The notes: a model not told the origin generated them from the sequence alone. Counted from the stretch's first letter, positions 28,567 through 38,803 are shown. The stretch is DNA of 64,000 nt from Cellvibrionaceae bacterium 1162T.S.0a.05 (GCA_000964245.1 LANB01000001.1:1888392-1952391); one strand, 5' to 3'. Numbers and translations: made by a program.

Positions 28567-29844
28567 ATGAAAAGCAAAATGACATTGACAATGGTTTTGC
28601 TCCTGCTCGTACAGGCAAGCTATTCTTTTGAGCTTGATACTGCTGTGGTTGATCAATCACTTTCAGGCTTGATTAAAAATAAGCAGTTGGTTGGTGTCTC
28701 TGCACTGGTGAAGCACAAAGGCAAGGAAATCTACTTCGGCGCTTTTGGCGACGCGGATCGCGAAGCGAAAAAGTCCATGCAGCGGGATACGCTGGTACAA
28801 ATATTTTCGATGACCAAGCCGGTGACCGGTGTCGCGCTCATGACGCTGTATGATCAAGGGAAATTGGATCTGCAGGCACCTTTATCGCAGTATCTACCTG
28901 AATACAAAAACCTGACTTTGTTCAAAGGCCTTGATGAAAAAGGCGAATTCATTTTGGGCAAGCCGCAACGCGAACCGACTGTATATGACGTGCTTCGCCA
29001 CACAGCAGGCTTCGCTTCCTCACATGCGGGTGCGTCGCCCTTGGTGGAATATCAAAATAAATTAAACCCGGGGAATTGGCAAAATACCTTGCGGGATTTC
29101 TCGAAAACGCTTGCCAAAGTTCCTTTAATGCACGAACCCGGTACGCAGTGGCTTTATGGTCCATCCGTGGATGTGCAAGCGGCTTTGGTCGAGACGCTAT
29201 CCGGAGAGAAGTTTGACGACTATGTTAAAAAAACGATCTTTAAACCCCTGGGTATGCAAGACACGTTTTGGGTGATTCCCGAAGCAAAAAAAGATCGTAT
29301 TGCGGCACTGTATGAGCGTGCCGAAGACGGGAGCATGACGCGAAAAGCGGACAATGAATCCCTCGCGTACTACAGTAGAGACTGGCCATTAAAACATGGC
29401 AGTTGGGGTTTAATCAGCTCGCTCGACGACTACTCCCTTTTTGCCGAAATGTTACTTAATGACGGTGTGGTTTCGACAGGGAAAAACAAAGGCCACCGCA
29501 TCCTCAAATCGAAGACCGTTAAATTAATGGCAACAGATGCGCTGCCTTCGACTGTGAAGGATATTTCGTGGTTGGCAGGTAAGGGGCAAGTAGGCTTTGG
29601 TGTGGATTTCGCTGTACGGATTGCCAAGCCGGCAAGTCGCGAGGAAGCCTCCGGCGAAGTGGGTGAGTTTTACTGGGATGGTGCGGCGAATACTTTATTT
29701 TGGGTGGACCCTGAAAATGAATTAACGGCAGTTCTGTTTACCCAGTATCGACCCTTTGGGAAAGTGCCGCTGCATAAAGTGTTTCGGGATGCGGTTTATA
29801 AACAGGATAAAACGGCTTCGTCTCTGGCGCTTTACCCAAATTAA
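28567..29844 (+). CDS. Class C beta-lactamase-like serine hydrolase, exported
   Basis: 425 residues from the ATG at 28567 with a GGGGAAG ribosome site; the ORF start 17 codons upstream is not used. A signal peptide ends near ASYS. The active-site SxxK is SMTK (Ser81-Lys84), with a YGPS tyrosine (Tyr197) and a late HGSWG motif. The family (PF00144) includes esterases, D-aminopeptidases and AmpC; this sequence looks more like the EstB-type esterases than AmpC, but the substrate cannot be told. It is divergent from the membrane AraC regulator. Confidence 0.88.
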   Translation: MKSKMTLTMVLLLLVQASYSFELDTAVVDQSLSGLIKNKQLVGVSALVKHKGKEIYFGAFGDADREAKKSMQRDTLVQIFSMTKPVTGVALMTLYDQGKLDLQAPLSQYLPEYKNLTLFKGLDEKGEFILGKPQREPTVYDVLRHTAGFASSHAGASPLVEYQNKLNPGNWQNTLRDFSKTLAKVPLMHEPGTQWLYGPSVDVQAALVETLSGEKFDDYVKKTIFKPLGMQDTFWVIPEAKKDRIAALYERAEDGSMTRKADNESLAYYSRDWPLKHGSWGLISSLDDYSLFAEMLLNDGVVSTGKNKGHRILKSKTVKLMATDALPSTVKDISWLAGKGQVGFGVDFAVRIAKPASREEASGEVGEFYWDGAANTLFWVDPENELTAVLFTQYRPFGKVPLHKVFRDAVYKQDKTASSLALYPN

Positions 29845-29878
29845 CGGGGAAGCGAGTCAGTATTTTTACGTAACCGGT

Positions 29879-31246
29879 CTAACCCTTGTTGAGTTTAGCC
29901 TGTTCTCGTGCATGAACATGGGTGTGCTGCCAACGATTTGTTCGCCAGCGCATCCAGTACATAATGGAGCGGCAACTTTCATCCAGAATGGCTGAAAATA
30001 ATATGCCGTAAATGCCCCAGCCGAGAACAAAAGCGCACAGGTAAGCGATAGGGATGGCGACAAGCCAGGTAAACAAAGGGCCAATGACAGAAATTAAAAA
30101 GCCATCACCGGTTGCACGCAAACTGAAACCAACAATAATATTGACGACCCGGCCGGGCTCGGACAACGCAGCCAATAAAAATAACCAGAACGCACTGCCC
30201 AACAAAATATCGTTATCACTGTAGATGGACATAATCGGGTGGCTGGCTGCAACGAGTATAACCATCACCACTCCTGCGCCCCAAAGCGCGGCTTTCAGAC
30301 TCTTGCGCATTTGTTCGCTGGCTTTGACGTAATTGCCGAAGCCGACATATTGCGAAATGAGTACTTGCGTCGCCGTTGCAATCGCAATGGTGATAATCAA
30401 GCCCAAAAGGAAAGTATTGAAAGTGTAGACCTTGGCGGCGAGCGCGACGGTACCGAGACTCGCAGCGAAGCCATTTAGTACCATCATATTAAAATCGAAT
30501 GAAAGTGGCTCGATCATGCCGGGTAAAGCAATTTTAAAGGTATTGGTCGAGGCAGAGCGAAACTCCTTGATAAAGTGCTGCCACTGCACTTCCAGTTTAA
30601 TCAAAAAGAAAATCACAATTGCACTGAAAACGACCGCAAGCACGGATGCGAGGACACTCGCCCAGGCAACTCCGACGATTCCCAATTTGGGAAAGCCAAA
30701 CAAGCCAAAAACAACAATCGCATTCCCGAGCACATTACTGCAAAAGAAAAGTATGTTGGCGTACATATTCCATTTGGGTTGGCCGTAAATGTTCAAGATG
30801 CTTTGTACAACAGACTTTCCCGACCATACGACCAGCATCAGGCACATGATGCTCATATAAATATTGGCCTCGGTTCGTACTTGCTCGGGTAAGCCCATAA
30901 GTTGGGTAATCACGGGTGCCAAAAAATATACGGCAAGCGCGAGGATAGACCCAAGCAGCACGCTCCAGCAGCTATAGGTCGCAACCGTAGACGCCGCACG
31001 AGCAGCATTGCCCGCTCCAAGCCGTTGGCTGGCGACGCTGCTTCCAGCAAAAACAGTGACCCATAAAATATTGATACAAAAATACATGACCGGCGTCATT
31101 GCGCCTGCCGCCGCCGCGGAAGCATCACTGACGCGACTGAGAAAGAAGGTATCCAATACCGGAATGCTCAGTTGCAGGGCCTGTTCAACGAGCAAAGGCT
31201 GGGTCATGCCCCACAAGCCTTTCTTTTGGGCAGCGGTTTCAGTCAT
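29879..31246 (-). CDS. MATE-family multidrug/sodium antiporter
   Basis: 455 residues with 12 predicted membrane helices in two homologous halves. N-terminal LLVEQALQLSIPVLDTFFLSRVSD is characteristic of the MatE domain. LPGMIEPLSFDFNMMVLNGF opens the second half. MATE proteins export cationic compounds in exchange for sodium or protons; the substrate is unknown. It is convergent with the hydrolase gene, with 34 bp between their stops. Confidence 0.92.
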   Translation of the reverse strand: MTETAAQKKGLWGMTQPLLVEQALQLSIPVLDTFFLSRVSDASAAAAGAMTPVMYFCINILWVTVFAGSSVASQRLGAGNAARAASTVATYSCWSVLLGSILALAVYFLAPVITQLMGLPEQVRTEANIYMSIMCLMLVVWSGKSVVQSILNIYGQPKWNMYANILFFCSNVLGNAIVVFGLFGFPKLGIVGVAWASVLASVLAVVFSAIVIFFLIKLEVQWQHFIKEFRSASTNTFKIALPGMIEPLSFDFNMMVLNGFAASLGTVALAAKVYTFNTFLLGLIITIAIATATQVLISQYVGFGNYVKASEQMRKSLKAALWGAGVVMVILVAASHPIMSIYSDNDILLGSAFWLFLLAALSEPGRVVNIIVGFSLRATGDGFLISVIGPLFTWLVAIPIAYLCAFVLGWGIYGILFSAILDESCRSIMYWMRWRTNRWQHTHVHAREQAKLNKG

Positions 31247-31315
31247 GTAGAAAAATCACCGGAATGGAATTTAAAAACGCGGAGTTCAAGCGGCGCGCAT
31301 TCTAACAAGTTCAGG

Positions 31316-32638
31316 TTAAGTTTGGGTATGATGGTCGAGCCAGTGGTCGATAAGCTGTGTGGTTTTGCTTGTTGCGCCGCGGTTGCCGAGAGTGACTTTT
31401 AGAGCCGCGTCACCGCGCGCTTGCCGCGTGTTTTCATCGCTGAGTAAGGGGCAAATCGCTGCAGCCAGTTCCTTGTGGTCGTGTGCGATTGCCATTCCGC
31501 CTGCTTCAATCAACAATTGGCTTACCCGGGCAAAGTTAAAAGTTGAAGGGCCGCTAAAAACGGGCACGCCCCAGGCAGCGGCTTCAATATAGTTGTGGCC
31601 GCCATTATTGACAAAACTCCCGCCGACGATCGCAATGTCCGCAGAGCCGTACATAAAAAAGAGTTCGCCCATGGTGTCGCAAAGCAAAATATCGTCATCC
31701 GCCTCGGGTGAGGCGTCATTGCTACGTCGCGCGAGCTGAAAATTGCGCGAGCGACAGAGTTGGAATACATCGTTAAAGCGATCAGGGTGGCGTGGTGCCA
31801 ATAACAGTAAGGTGTCAGGGTGTCTTTCACGTATGCTGACGAAAGCATCCAGAATAACCTTGTCTTCGCCCTTGTGCGTACTGGCGGCGACGAGGATTTT
31901 TCTCTTGCCATTCATGCTGAATTTTTGTTTTAGTTTTTTTGCCCGCGCAGCCATTTCGCCGGTGATTTTGACATCGAATTTGATGCTGCCGGTAATAGTC
32001 GTTCTTGAGGCATCGAGCCCCAGGGCCTGGAAGCGAGCAGCATCGGCTTGCCCTTGCACCGCCACATGGCTGACCTGACGAATCATCGGTAAAAATATCC
32101 AGGAAATCCTTCTATAACCGTCTGCCGACTTTTCTGAAAGGCGCCCATTTACCACAAGAACCGGAACACGGTTTTTATGACAGCAGGCAATCGTGTTAGG
32201 CCATAACTCGGTTTCCAGAATGATATAGATTTTTGGTTGAATACGTTTAAGAAAGAAATGGACAAACAATGTCAGATCGTAAGGGGAATAAACATGAAAA
32301 ATTTTATTGCCGTACGTTTTGGTTACTTGTTCTGAGGCTGTCGGCGTTGTTGTTGTCACCACAACGTCGTAATCACCCCGGTCGAGAATATGGTTGATAA
32401 TGGGTTTTGCTGTGATGAATTCACCCACCGATACGGTATGCATCCATACAACGGGTTTTGAAAATTGCGGCGTTTTGAAAAGGCCAAAACGCTCACGCCA
32501 TCGTTTGCGATAAGCGGGGAGTTTTATTCCGCGAAAACGTAACCTCAGAAGTGCTATGGGTAAGGCTATGAGAAGAAAAATGGAATAAATAAAGTGAGCA
32601 AAAGAAAATTCCAGTGATTCGGTTGTCTGTCTATCCAT
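31316..32638 (-). CDS. waaA: 3-deoxy-D-manno-octulosonic acid transferase
   Basis: 440 residues from the ATG at 32638, which has an AGGAAG site 9 nt upstream; ATGs at 32644 and 32725 are alternatives. WaaA (KdtA) adds Kdo to lipid A precursor at the inner membrane. It has an N-terminal membrane anchor, the GT30 block LPAYRKRWRERFGLF, the catalytic-glutamate region TVSVGEF, ETELWPN, and the GT-B C-terminal part GSFVNNGGHNYIEAAAWGVPV. The start overlaps the end of msbA by 8 bp, so lipid A export and Kdo transfer are coupled. Confidence 0.95.
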   Translation of the reverse strand: MDRQTTESLEFSFAHFIYSIFLLIALPIALLRLRFRGIKLPAYRKRWRERFGLFKTPQFSKPVVWMHTVSVGEFITAKPIINHILDRGDYDVVVTTTTPTASEQVTKTYGNKIFHVYSPYDLTLFVHFFLKRIQPKIYIILETELWPNTIACCHKNRVPVLVVNGRLSEKSADGYRRISWIFLPMIRQVSHVAVQGQADAARFQALGLDASRTTITGSIKFDVKITGEMAARAKKLKQKFSMNGKRKILVAASTHKGEDKVILDAFVSIRERHPDTLLLLAPRHPDRFNDVFQLCRSRNFQLARRSNDASPEADDDILLCDTMGELFFMYGSADIAIVGGSFVNNGGHNYIEAAAWGVPVFSGPSTFNFARVSQLLIEAGGMAIAHDHKELAAAICPLLSDENTRQARGDAALKVTLGNRGATSKTTQLIDHWLDHHTQT

Positions 32639-34478
32639 CGACATGTTCTTCCTGCAAAGCTCCCTGATAAAGTGAGGAATAATAGCCATTTTGTTGAAGA
32701 AGTTGGGCGTGCCTGCCGCTTTCAACGATTTTGCCCTGGTTGAGCACCAGTATCATATCGGCATTTTCAATAGTGGAAAGGCGATGTGCGATAATTAAGG
32801 TAGCACGATCTTTCTTTAAGCGTTCAAGTGCATCCTGAATCAGTTTTTCGGATTCATTGTCGAGGGCCGAAGTGGCTTCGTCGAGAATCAGAATGGGCGC
32901 GTTTTTATAGAGCGCGCGGGCAATGGCAATGCGTTGCCGCTGACCACCCGACAGTAAAGCACCGTCTTCACCCACCAGCGTTTGATAACCTTCACTGAGT
33001 TCACAAATAAAGTCGTGTGCATTGGCTGCGCGCGCAGCGTGTTCAATCCGTGTTTTGTCGACAGTGTCGCTGCCGTACGCGATATTCGCGCTGATGCTGT
33101 CATTAAATAAAATCGTTTGTTGATTGACCAATGCGATATGCGAACGCAAGTTCTGAAGTTCAAACTCCCGGATGTTGTGACCATCAATCAGAATCTCGCC
33201 GCTTTGATTGTTGTAAAAGCGTAAGAGCAAGCTGGCAATGGTTGTTTTACCGCTGCCGGAACCGCCGACAAGCGCCAGGGTTTGGCCGGGCCTCAAATCA
33301 AAGCTGATATTGCTTAACGCTAACTCAGCTTGCTTGTGTTCGTCAGAGTGGTAGGAGAAACTCACCTGTTTAAAGTTGACGTCGCCCTCGATTTTATCAA
33401 GCGTTAGGCGCCCTTTATTTTCTTCAGGCGGGAGATCAATAATGTCGAAAATGGTTTTTGATGCCGCGAGCCCTTTCTGAATGACTGAATTCAAATTGCT
33501 CAGTTGTCGAAAAGGCTTGGTGAGAAAGCCAGCGGTGGTGACATACATGACAGCTGCTTCCGGCGTGCCATCCCAAAAAAGAAGAATGAGCAAAAAAATC
33601 ACCGCCAGTGCGAGTGAAATAACAAAATGTAAAATCGGCGTTTGCAGAGCACTTACACGTTCAAAGCGGGTGCCGTAATCGAGACTTTCATCGGCCGCTT
33701 TGGCAAAGCGTTCGCGCTCGTATTTTTCTCCGCCGTAACTTTTGACGAGTTTGATACCTTGAAAGGTTTCCGTGGCAATATGAGTAATACGCCCCACTGT
33801 TTTTTGAATGCGGGCGCTGGTTTTACGAAAATAACGCGCTGCTAAATACACCAGTAAAGCGAGAACCGGTGCGATAAGAAAAAAGATCAGAGTAAGTTTC
33901 CAACTGTAATAAATCAGAAGGGCAAAAAACGCGATAAAAGCAAGGCCGTCACGGAACAGAATTTTAGACGCGTTTGTCACAGAGCCAGTAACTTGTTCAA
34001 TATTATAAATAATGATGGAGACAAGCTCGCCACTGTTGTTTTTGTCGTAAAAAGCTTGAGGTAATAAAGCCATACGATCGAAAACATCTTTTCGTAGATT
34101 GTTCACGACACACAATCCGAGCTTGCCCATGAAGAAGTTGCCAATAAATGAACCGATGCCGTAGACAAAAGCCGCAACGACAACCGCAAGCGGAACAAAT
34201 AAAATGGACTCCGTCAGTTCGCTCGGGAGAAAGCTTAAAACTTCATTAGGTTTGTCAGTATCCAGGGCAGCGATAAAAAATTCGATCAGTTTGACAAAGG
34301 CTGCTTGCGCGAGGGCGAAAAGTGTAAAGCCCAGTATGCTTAGTGCAAACCAGGCTTTGTAGCGAAAGGCGTAAGCCTGCAAGCGTGTGTAGAGCCGGGT
34401 ACTGCTTTGCTCCTTGTCCAGGTGCTCTTCGCCCTGGAGTTTTTTGTCCACATGCTTGGCAGGCTGTTTTGTTTCCAT
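32631..34478 (-). CDS. msbA: Lipid A/lipid export ABC transporter, MsbA type
   Basis: 615 residues: a hydrophilic N-terminus of about 35 residues, six membrane helices (about 40-335) and an ABC ATPase domain. The ATPase has Walker A GGSGSGKTT, signature LSGGQRQRIAIARAL, Walker B LILDEATSALD and switch His AHRLSTIEN. MsbA flips core-lipid A across the inner membrane. The link to waaA supports MsbA rather than a general exporter. It starts 3 bp after the ilvE stop. Confidence 0.93.
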   Translation of the reverse strand: METKQPAKHVDKKLQGEEHLDKEQSSTRLYTRLQAYAFRYKAWFALSILGFTLFALAQAAFVKLIEFFIAALDTDKPNEVLSFLPSELTESILFVPLAVVVAAFVYGIGSFIGNFFMGKLGLCVVNNLRKDVFDRMALLPQAFYDKNNSGELVSIIIYNIEQVTGSVTNASKILFRDGLAFIAFFALLIYYSWKLTLIFFLIAPVLALLVYLAARYFRKTSARIQKTVGRITHIATETFQGIKLVKSYGGEKYERERFAKAADESLDYGTRFERVSALQTPILHFVISLALAVIFLLILLFWDGTPEAAVMYVTTAGFLTKPFRQLSNLNSVIQKGLAASKTIFDIIDLPPEENKGRLTLDKIEGDVNFKQVSFSYHSDEHKQAELALSNISFDLRPGQTLALVGGSGSGKTTIASLLLRFYNNQSGEILIDGHNIREFELQNLRSHIALVNQQTILFNDSISANIAYGSDTVDKTRIEHAARAANAHDFICELSEGYQTLVGEDGALLSGGQRQRIAIARALYKNAPILILDEATSALDNESEKLIQDALERLKKDRATLIIAHRLSTIENADMILVLNQGKIVESGRHAQLLQQNGYYSSLYQGALQEEHVDG

Positions 34479-34481
34479 TCT

Positions 34482-35411
34482 TTATTTGCTGACCGGGGCT
34501 AACCAATCTGCGTGTTTATCGAGGCCGCCGCGCACGGCTTCGAAATACAGTGTCTGCAGTTTTTCACTCACAGGCCCGCGTTTGCCTTCTCCGATGATGC
34601 GGCCATCCAGTTCGCGGATGGGCAGCACTTCGGCGGCGGTGCCCGTAAAGAAGGCTTCATCGGCAACGTAGACTTCGTCACGGGTAATGCGCTTTTCGAT
34701 AATGTCATAGCCGCAATCATTGGCTAATTGAAAAATGGTATTGCGCGTGATGCCGTCGAGGCAGGAGGTCAGTTCGGGGGTGAAAATCAAACCATCGCGA
34801 ACGATAAAGATATTTTCACCACTGCCTTCAGCCACGTAGCCTTCGTTGTCCAACAGCAGGGCTTCTTCGCAGCCGCAATCCAGGGCTTCTTTCAAAGCCA
34901 GCATCGAGTTGATGTAGTGGCCATTCGCTTTTGCCTTGCACATGCTGATATTGACGTGGTGCCGAGTATAGCTTGAGGTGCGAACCTTAATGCCGCGCTC
35001 TTTTGCTTCGGGTGACATATAAGAAGGCCAGTGCCAGGCAGCGACAATCACGTGGGTTTTTAAATTGTCGGCGCGTAAGCCCATTCCTTCGGCCCCGTAA
35101 AATACCATGGGGCGTAAGTAGGCTTCGTGCAGATCATTTTCTCGCACCACTTGTTTTTGCGCCGCGTTCAAGTCGTCCTTGCTCCAGGGCATACTCATAT
35201 TCATGATATGTGCGGAGCGGAACAGGCGGTCAGTGTGTTCTTTCAAACGGAAAATGCTGGTGCCGTATTTGCCTGCGTCATAAGCACGGACACCTTCAAA
35301 AACACCCATGCCATAGTGCAGGGTGTGGGTGAGGACATGGACCTTGGCATCGCGCCAGTCCACCAGTTCTCCATCAAACCAAATAACTCCATCGCGATCG
35401 GCGAAAGACAT
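34482..35411 (-). CDS. ilvE: Branched-chain amino-acid aminotransferase
   Basis: 309 residues of the fold-type IV PLP aminotransferases. It performs the last step of valine, leucine and isoleucine synthesis. The PLP lysine lies in CKAKANGHYINSMLAL, and GYVAEGSGENIFIVRDG and TSCLDGITRNTI bind cofactor phosphate. The ATG has a GGAGTT ribosome site. It is the first of a minus-strand run ilvE-msbA-waaA. glnE lies 247 bp upstream; that gap holds no gene I can support. Confidence 0.95.
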   Translation of the reverse strand: MSFADRDGVIWFDGELVDWRDAKVHVLTHTLHYGMGVFEGVRAYDAGKYGTSIFRLKEHTDRLFRSAHIMNMSMPWSKDDLNAAQKQVVRENDLHEAYLRPMVFYGAEGMGLRADNLKTHVIVAAWHWPSYMSPEAKERGIKVRTSSYTRHHVNISMCKAKANGHYINSMLALKEALDCGCEEALLLDNEGYVAEGSGENIFIVRDGLIFTPELTSCLDGITRNTIFQLANDCGYDIIEKRITRDEVYVADEAFFTGTAAEVLPIRELDGRIIGEGKRGPVSEKLQTLYFEAVRGGLDKHADWLAPVSK

Positions 35412-35658
35412 CTTTTTTAACTCCAGTACAATTCATTCGGGTTCCGGACCCGAGGGTTTAAGCAAAATTCGATTGAAATCCCGACTTTATGCTGGATAGG
35501 CAAAATTGCTTCAACAGTTTGTCGCTGTCCTGCCGGGAGACAAGCCCTTGGTAAGCTGGCCTGTTGTTGCAGGGTGCCGTCACCACGGGGACGAAAGGCT
35601 TTGTAGGCTTCTCGCGTGAGATGCGCGTATTGAAACATAAATCGGGGGGCAACGGAAA

Positions 35659-38580
35659 TTACAAGAGCACTTTTTGCCACAGTGTTTTTACCGCTTGGCG
35701 CTCCGCTAAAAACGCCCCGGCATCGAGTAAATTGTCCTTTTGTTGCAAGGTCAATCGGTGGCCCAGGGCGCGGTAGGTTTTATAGGCCCGAGTGAGAGTT
35801 TCAACACCTTCCGTGGAGAGGCATTGTGTGGCCGCGAGCTGCTCCAAAATTCGGATATTATCGGTATAGCGGCACAATTCAGGGTGCGTGTGTGACCAGG
35901 CGAGCACAGCAAATTGCACTAGAAATTCAATATCCACAATGCCGCCTGCGTCCTGCTTCAGGTGGAAGGGCTGGCTGCCATCATCAAGCTTGTCACTGCC
36001 AAGCTGGTCGCGCATTTTCTGCCGCATGGCGACCACCTCTTCACGCAACCTGTCCAGATTCCGCTGGCGACGCAATATCTGCTCACGCAGTGTCATAAAT
36101 TGTGCGCTGAGCTTGTCACTTCCAGCGACCACACGGGCACGCACCAGTGCCTGGTGTTCCCAGGTCCATGCGCTGTTTTCCTGATATTTCTCGAATGCTC
36201 GCAAGCTACTGACCAGCAGGCCGGAATTGCCCGAAGGTCGCAGCCGCATATCCACCTCATAAAGCTGGCCGCCAGCCGTGTTTGTGTTAAGTAGATGAAT
36301 GATTTTCTGGCCGAGACGCATGCAGTAAACCGCGTTGTCGAGTTGGCGTTTCCCATCATTCTTTCCGGTTTCTGTATTTCCGTTTGCCTGATTTCCGCTG
36401 CTTTGGCCATTCGGGTCGGCGTCGTAAATAAACACCAGGTCGAGGTCCGAACCGTGGCCGAGTTCGATCCCCCCAAGTTTGCCGTAAGCGACGATAATGA
36501 AATCCAGCTCGTCTTTGCCATCCGGTGTGCCGTAACGCAGGGCCATGTCTGTCTTCACCCAGTTATAGACATATTGCAGGATGACTTCTGCAAGCCAGCT
36601 AAGGTAGTCACTTACCTTCATCAGTGGCAGGGTTTCACTGATCTCACAGGCGGCGACGCGCAGCGCATGTGCAGAGCGGAAATACCGCAAGGCTTCCATC
36701 TGTGCTTCCAGATCGTCCTCTGGCACCCGCAGCATGTGTTGTCGTAATTCAGCACCTAATTCGTCGAGATCAGGGGCGTGGTAGAGCGTGCGTGGGTCGA
36801 GCAACTCATCCAGTAAGGCAGGGTGCCTGGTGAGTTGTTCGGGTATCCATGGGCTGGCGACACTCAGTGTCACCAATTGCGCGAGAGCTTTGGGGTTTTC
36901 TACCAACAGCACCAAATAGGCGCTGCGGCGCACAATTGCCTGTACCAGTTTGCTGATACGAAAGAGCGTTTCTGTTGGGCTAGCTGTTTCGGCGATAGCC
37001 GCTAACAGGCGAGGCATAAAGTCATCCAGGCGTTCGCGCCCGGAAGCATGGAGTTTTGCAATGGTTGAGGACTGGCGCAGCGCTTCAAGGATTTGCAGAC
37101 TGCGCTCACTGTTTTCGTGCATGTGTGCCGAGAGTAAGGCCAGACTGGCTTCGTCATCGAGCTGTCCCAACCAGAGAGCGTGCCATTCAGAAAAATGATT
37201 TTCGCCCCCGCGGGCATTATCAGCCGGCGGTGAAATCACTTCCTGAAATTCTGCGTGCACCAGATGACGGTGGGCTTCAAGTTGTAAAAAGAAATCCTCC
37301 CAGGTTGTAAACCCGAGCACAGTTGCGAGCCGCAATTGGGCTTCGGGATCGCGTGGTAGCTCATGGGTTTGTTCGTCTTTCCAGGCTTGTAAGGCGTGCT
37401 CACAGCGTCGTAAAAATTCGTAGGCTTGCCAGAGGTCGTTAGCCATATCTTTGGGTAAGCATTCCATGGCTTCAAGCTCTGGCAGAATGATGCGCAAGCG
37501 GTTGTCCTGAAGTTCGGTATCGCGGCCGCCGCGAATCAGCTGAAATACCTGGGCGATAAATTCAATTTCGCGAATGCCGCCCGGGCCGAGTTTTATATTG
37601 TTGTCGAGTTGACGCCTTTTGACTTCCTGGTTGATCAAGTCCTTGAGTTTTCGCAGGGCAGCAATTGCTGAGAAATCGACATACTTGCGATAGGTAAAAT
37701 TGCGCAACAAGTGCATCAATTGTTGGCTGTGATCAGCGTTTGCGGTGCAGGCAACGACACGGGCCTTGACCATGGCGTAGCGCTCCCATTCGCGGCCCTG
37801 AGTTTGGTAGTAATCCTCAAGGGCGGCAAAATTACTGACAAGTTCGCCGCTTCCGCCGTAAGGGCGCAGCCGCATATCCACACGAAAGACGCGACCATCA
37901 GCCGTAATAGTGTCAAGACTCTGAATAATTTTTTGCCCGAGGCGAACAAAAAAGGCCTGGTTGCTGAGGCTTTTTTTGTCCGTTTTTTTCTCGTCACTTT
38001 TTACCTCTTCACTTATTTGCTCATCACTTTTTTGCTCTTCACTTATTTGCTCGACCAAGGCATCGGTTTCGCCGTTTTCCGGGTAGCAAAAAACCAGGTC
38101 GATGTCTGAGCTCAGGTTCAATTCCCATGCGCCGAGCTTGCCCATTCCAAGTACCAACATGCCTTGCAATTCACCCTGCTTATTGCGAGGCTTGCCGTAA
38201 CGAGCATACAGCGCGTCACTGTGTTTTTTCAGGCAAGCCTGAATGCATAATTCAGCGAAAAAACTGAGCACCTCGCAGCACTCCGGCACAGAGAGCAAGC
38301 CATTGGCATCGCGCCAAATCACCTGGCACATAAAAATCTGGCGAGCTTCGCGCAAGGCCTGGTCAAAATTGTTGGATTTCGCAATGTGGGTATCGAGAAA
38401 ATGGGCTAAGTCCGTGTAAGTGGGTGTCCGGAAAATATTCAGCGTAGAATTTACGTCGAAAAGCAAGGTTGAAATGCTTGGCCGGGATTGAAGTAATTCC
38501 GCGCACCAGTGGGAAGCGCGTTGCAAACGTAGAAACGCGTCTTTTTGTTCAGCAGGAAGAGAAGGGAGCGTTACGGTCAT
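35659..38580 (-). CDS. glnE: Bifunctional glutamine synthetase adenylyltransferase/deadenylylase
   Basis: 973 residues. GlnE adenylylates and deadenylylates glutamine synthetase in response to PII and glutamine. Both nucleotidyltransferase halves are visible: the N-terminal SSDIDLVF (about 157-164) with EWERYAMVKARVV, and the C-terminal GSDLDLVF (about 705-712) with WTWEHQALVRARVV. An unusual repetitive Glu/Lys/Ser-rich insertion (about 171-206, with EQISEE and KSDE repeated) follows the first active-site loop. A shorter Asn/Gly-rich one follows the second. Catalytic residues appear intact. Confidence 0.96.
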   Translation of the reverse strand: MTVTLPSLPAEQKDAFLRLQRASHWCAELLQSRPSISTLLFDVNSTLNIFRTPTYTDLAHFLDTHIAKSNNFDQALREARQIFMCQVIWRDANGLLSVPECCEVLSFFAELCIQACLKKHSDALYARYGKPRNKQGELQGMLVLGMGKLGAWELNLSSDIDLVFCYPENGETDALVEQISEEQKSDEQISEEVKSDEKKTDKKSLSNQAFFVRLGQKIIQSLDTITADGRVFRVDMRLRPYGGSGELVSNFAALEDYYQTQGREWERYAMVKARVVACTANADHSQQLMHLLRNFTYRKYVDFSAIAALRKLKDLINQEVKRRQLDNNIKLGPGGIREIEFIAQVFQLIRGGRDTELQDNRLRIILPELEAMECLPKDMANDLWQAYEFLRRCEHALQAWKDEQTHELPRDPEAQLRLATVLGFTTWEDFFLQLEAHRHLVHAEFQEVISPPADNARGGENHFSEWHALWLGQLDDEASLALLSAHMHENSERSLQILEALRQSSTIAKLHASGRERLDDFMPRLLAAIAETASPTETLFRISKLVQAIVRRSAYLVLLVENPKALAQLVTLSVASPWIPEQLTRHPALLDELLDPRTLYHAPDLDELGAELRQHMLRVPEDDLEAQMEALRYFRSAHALRVAACEISETLPLMKVSDYLSWLAEVILQYVYNWVKTDMALRYGTPDGKDELDFIIVAYGKLGGIELGHGSDLDLVFIYDADPNGQSSGNQANGNTETGKNDGKRQLDNAVYCMRLGQKIIHLLNTNTAGGQLYEVDMRLRPSGNSGLLVSSLRAFEKYQENSAWTWEHQALVRARVVAGSDKLSAQFMTLREQILRRQRNLDRLREEVVAMRQKMRDQLGSDKLDDGSQPFHLKQDAGGIVDIEFLVQFAVLAWSHTHPELCRYTDNIRILEQLAATQCLSTEGVETLTRAYKTYRALGHRLTLQQKDNLLDAGAFLAERQAVKTLWQKVLL

Positions 38581-38634
38581 GCCCCTATTTTAACGCGAAG
38601 GCACTTGCTCCCCAAGTTGAATAAAGTAACCTAC

Positions 38635-38803
38635 GGAACCTCTGAAAAATGGCCTATTTTCCCTGTGGCGGCGTCAGCTCCGTGCCGGTGTGCCGGCCCA
38701 GTCGATCCTCATTTACTTCAGTAAACCGGGGTGCCGGCTCAGTCCGTTCTCCGCGCGGTGCTTTCTTGCCACAGAAAAAATATATCCATTATTCAGAGGT
38801 TCC
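38635..38803. repeat. 169-bp dispersed repeat with terminal inverted repeats, copy 2 (MITE-like)
   Basis: Same length and orientation as 10254-10422, with seven substitutions and no gap. The ends are GGAACCTCTGAAAAATGG and CCATTATTCAGAGGTTCC. It is flanked by a 4-bp direct repeat CTAC (38631-38634 and 38804-38807), which looks like a target-site duplication. It lies between the glnE start and the stop of the chemoreceptor gene; the last base of the TAG stop lies right at the element edge. No ORF for a transposase is present. Confidence 0.85.

Noticed and set aside
35417-35680. 87-codon minus-strand ORF between glnE and ilvE
   Set aside because: Overlaps the glnE end, has no convincing ribosome site and no recognisable motif.
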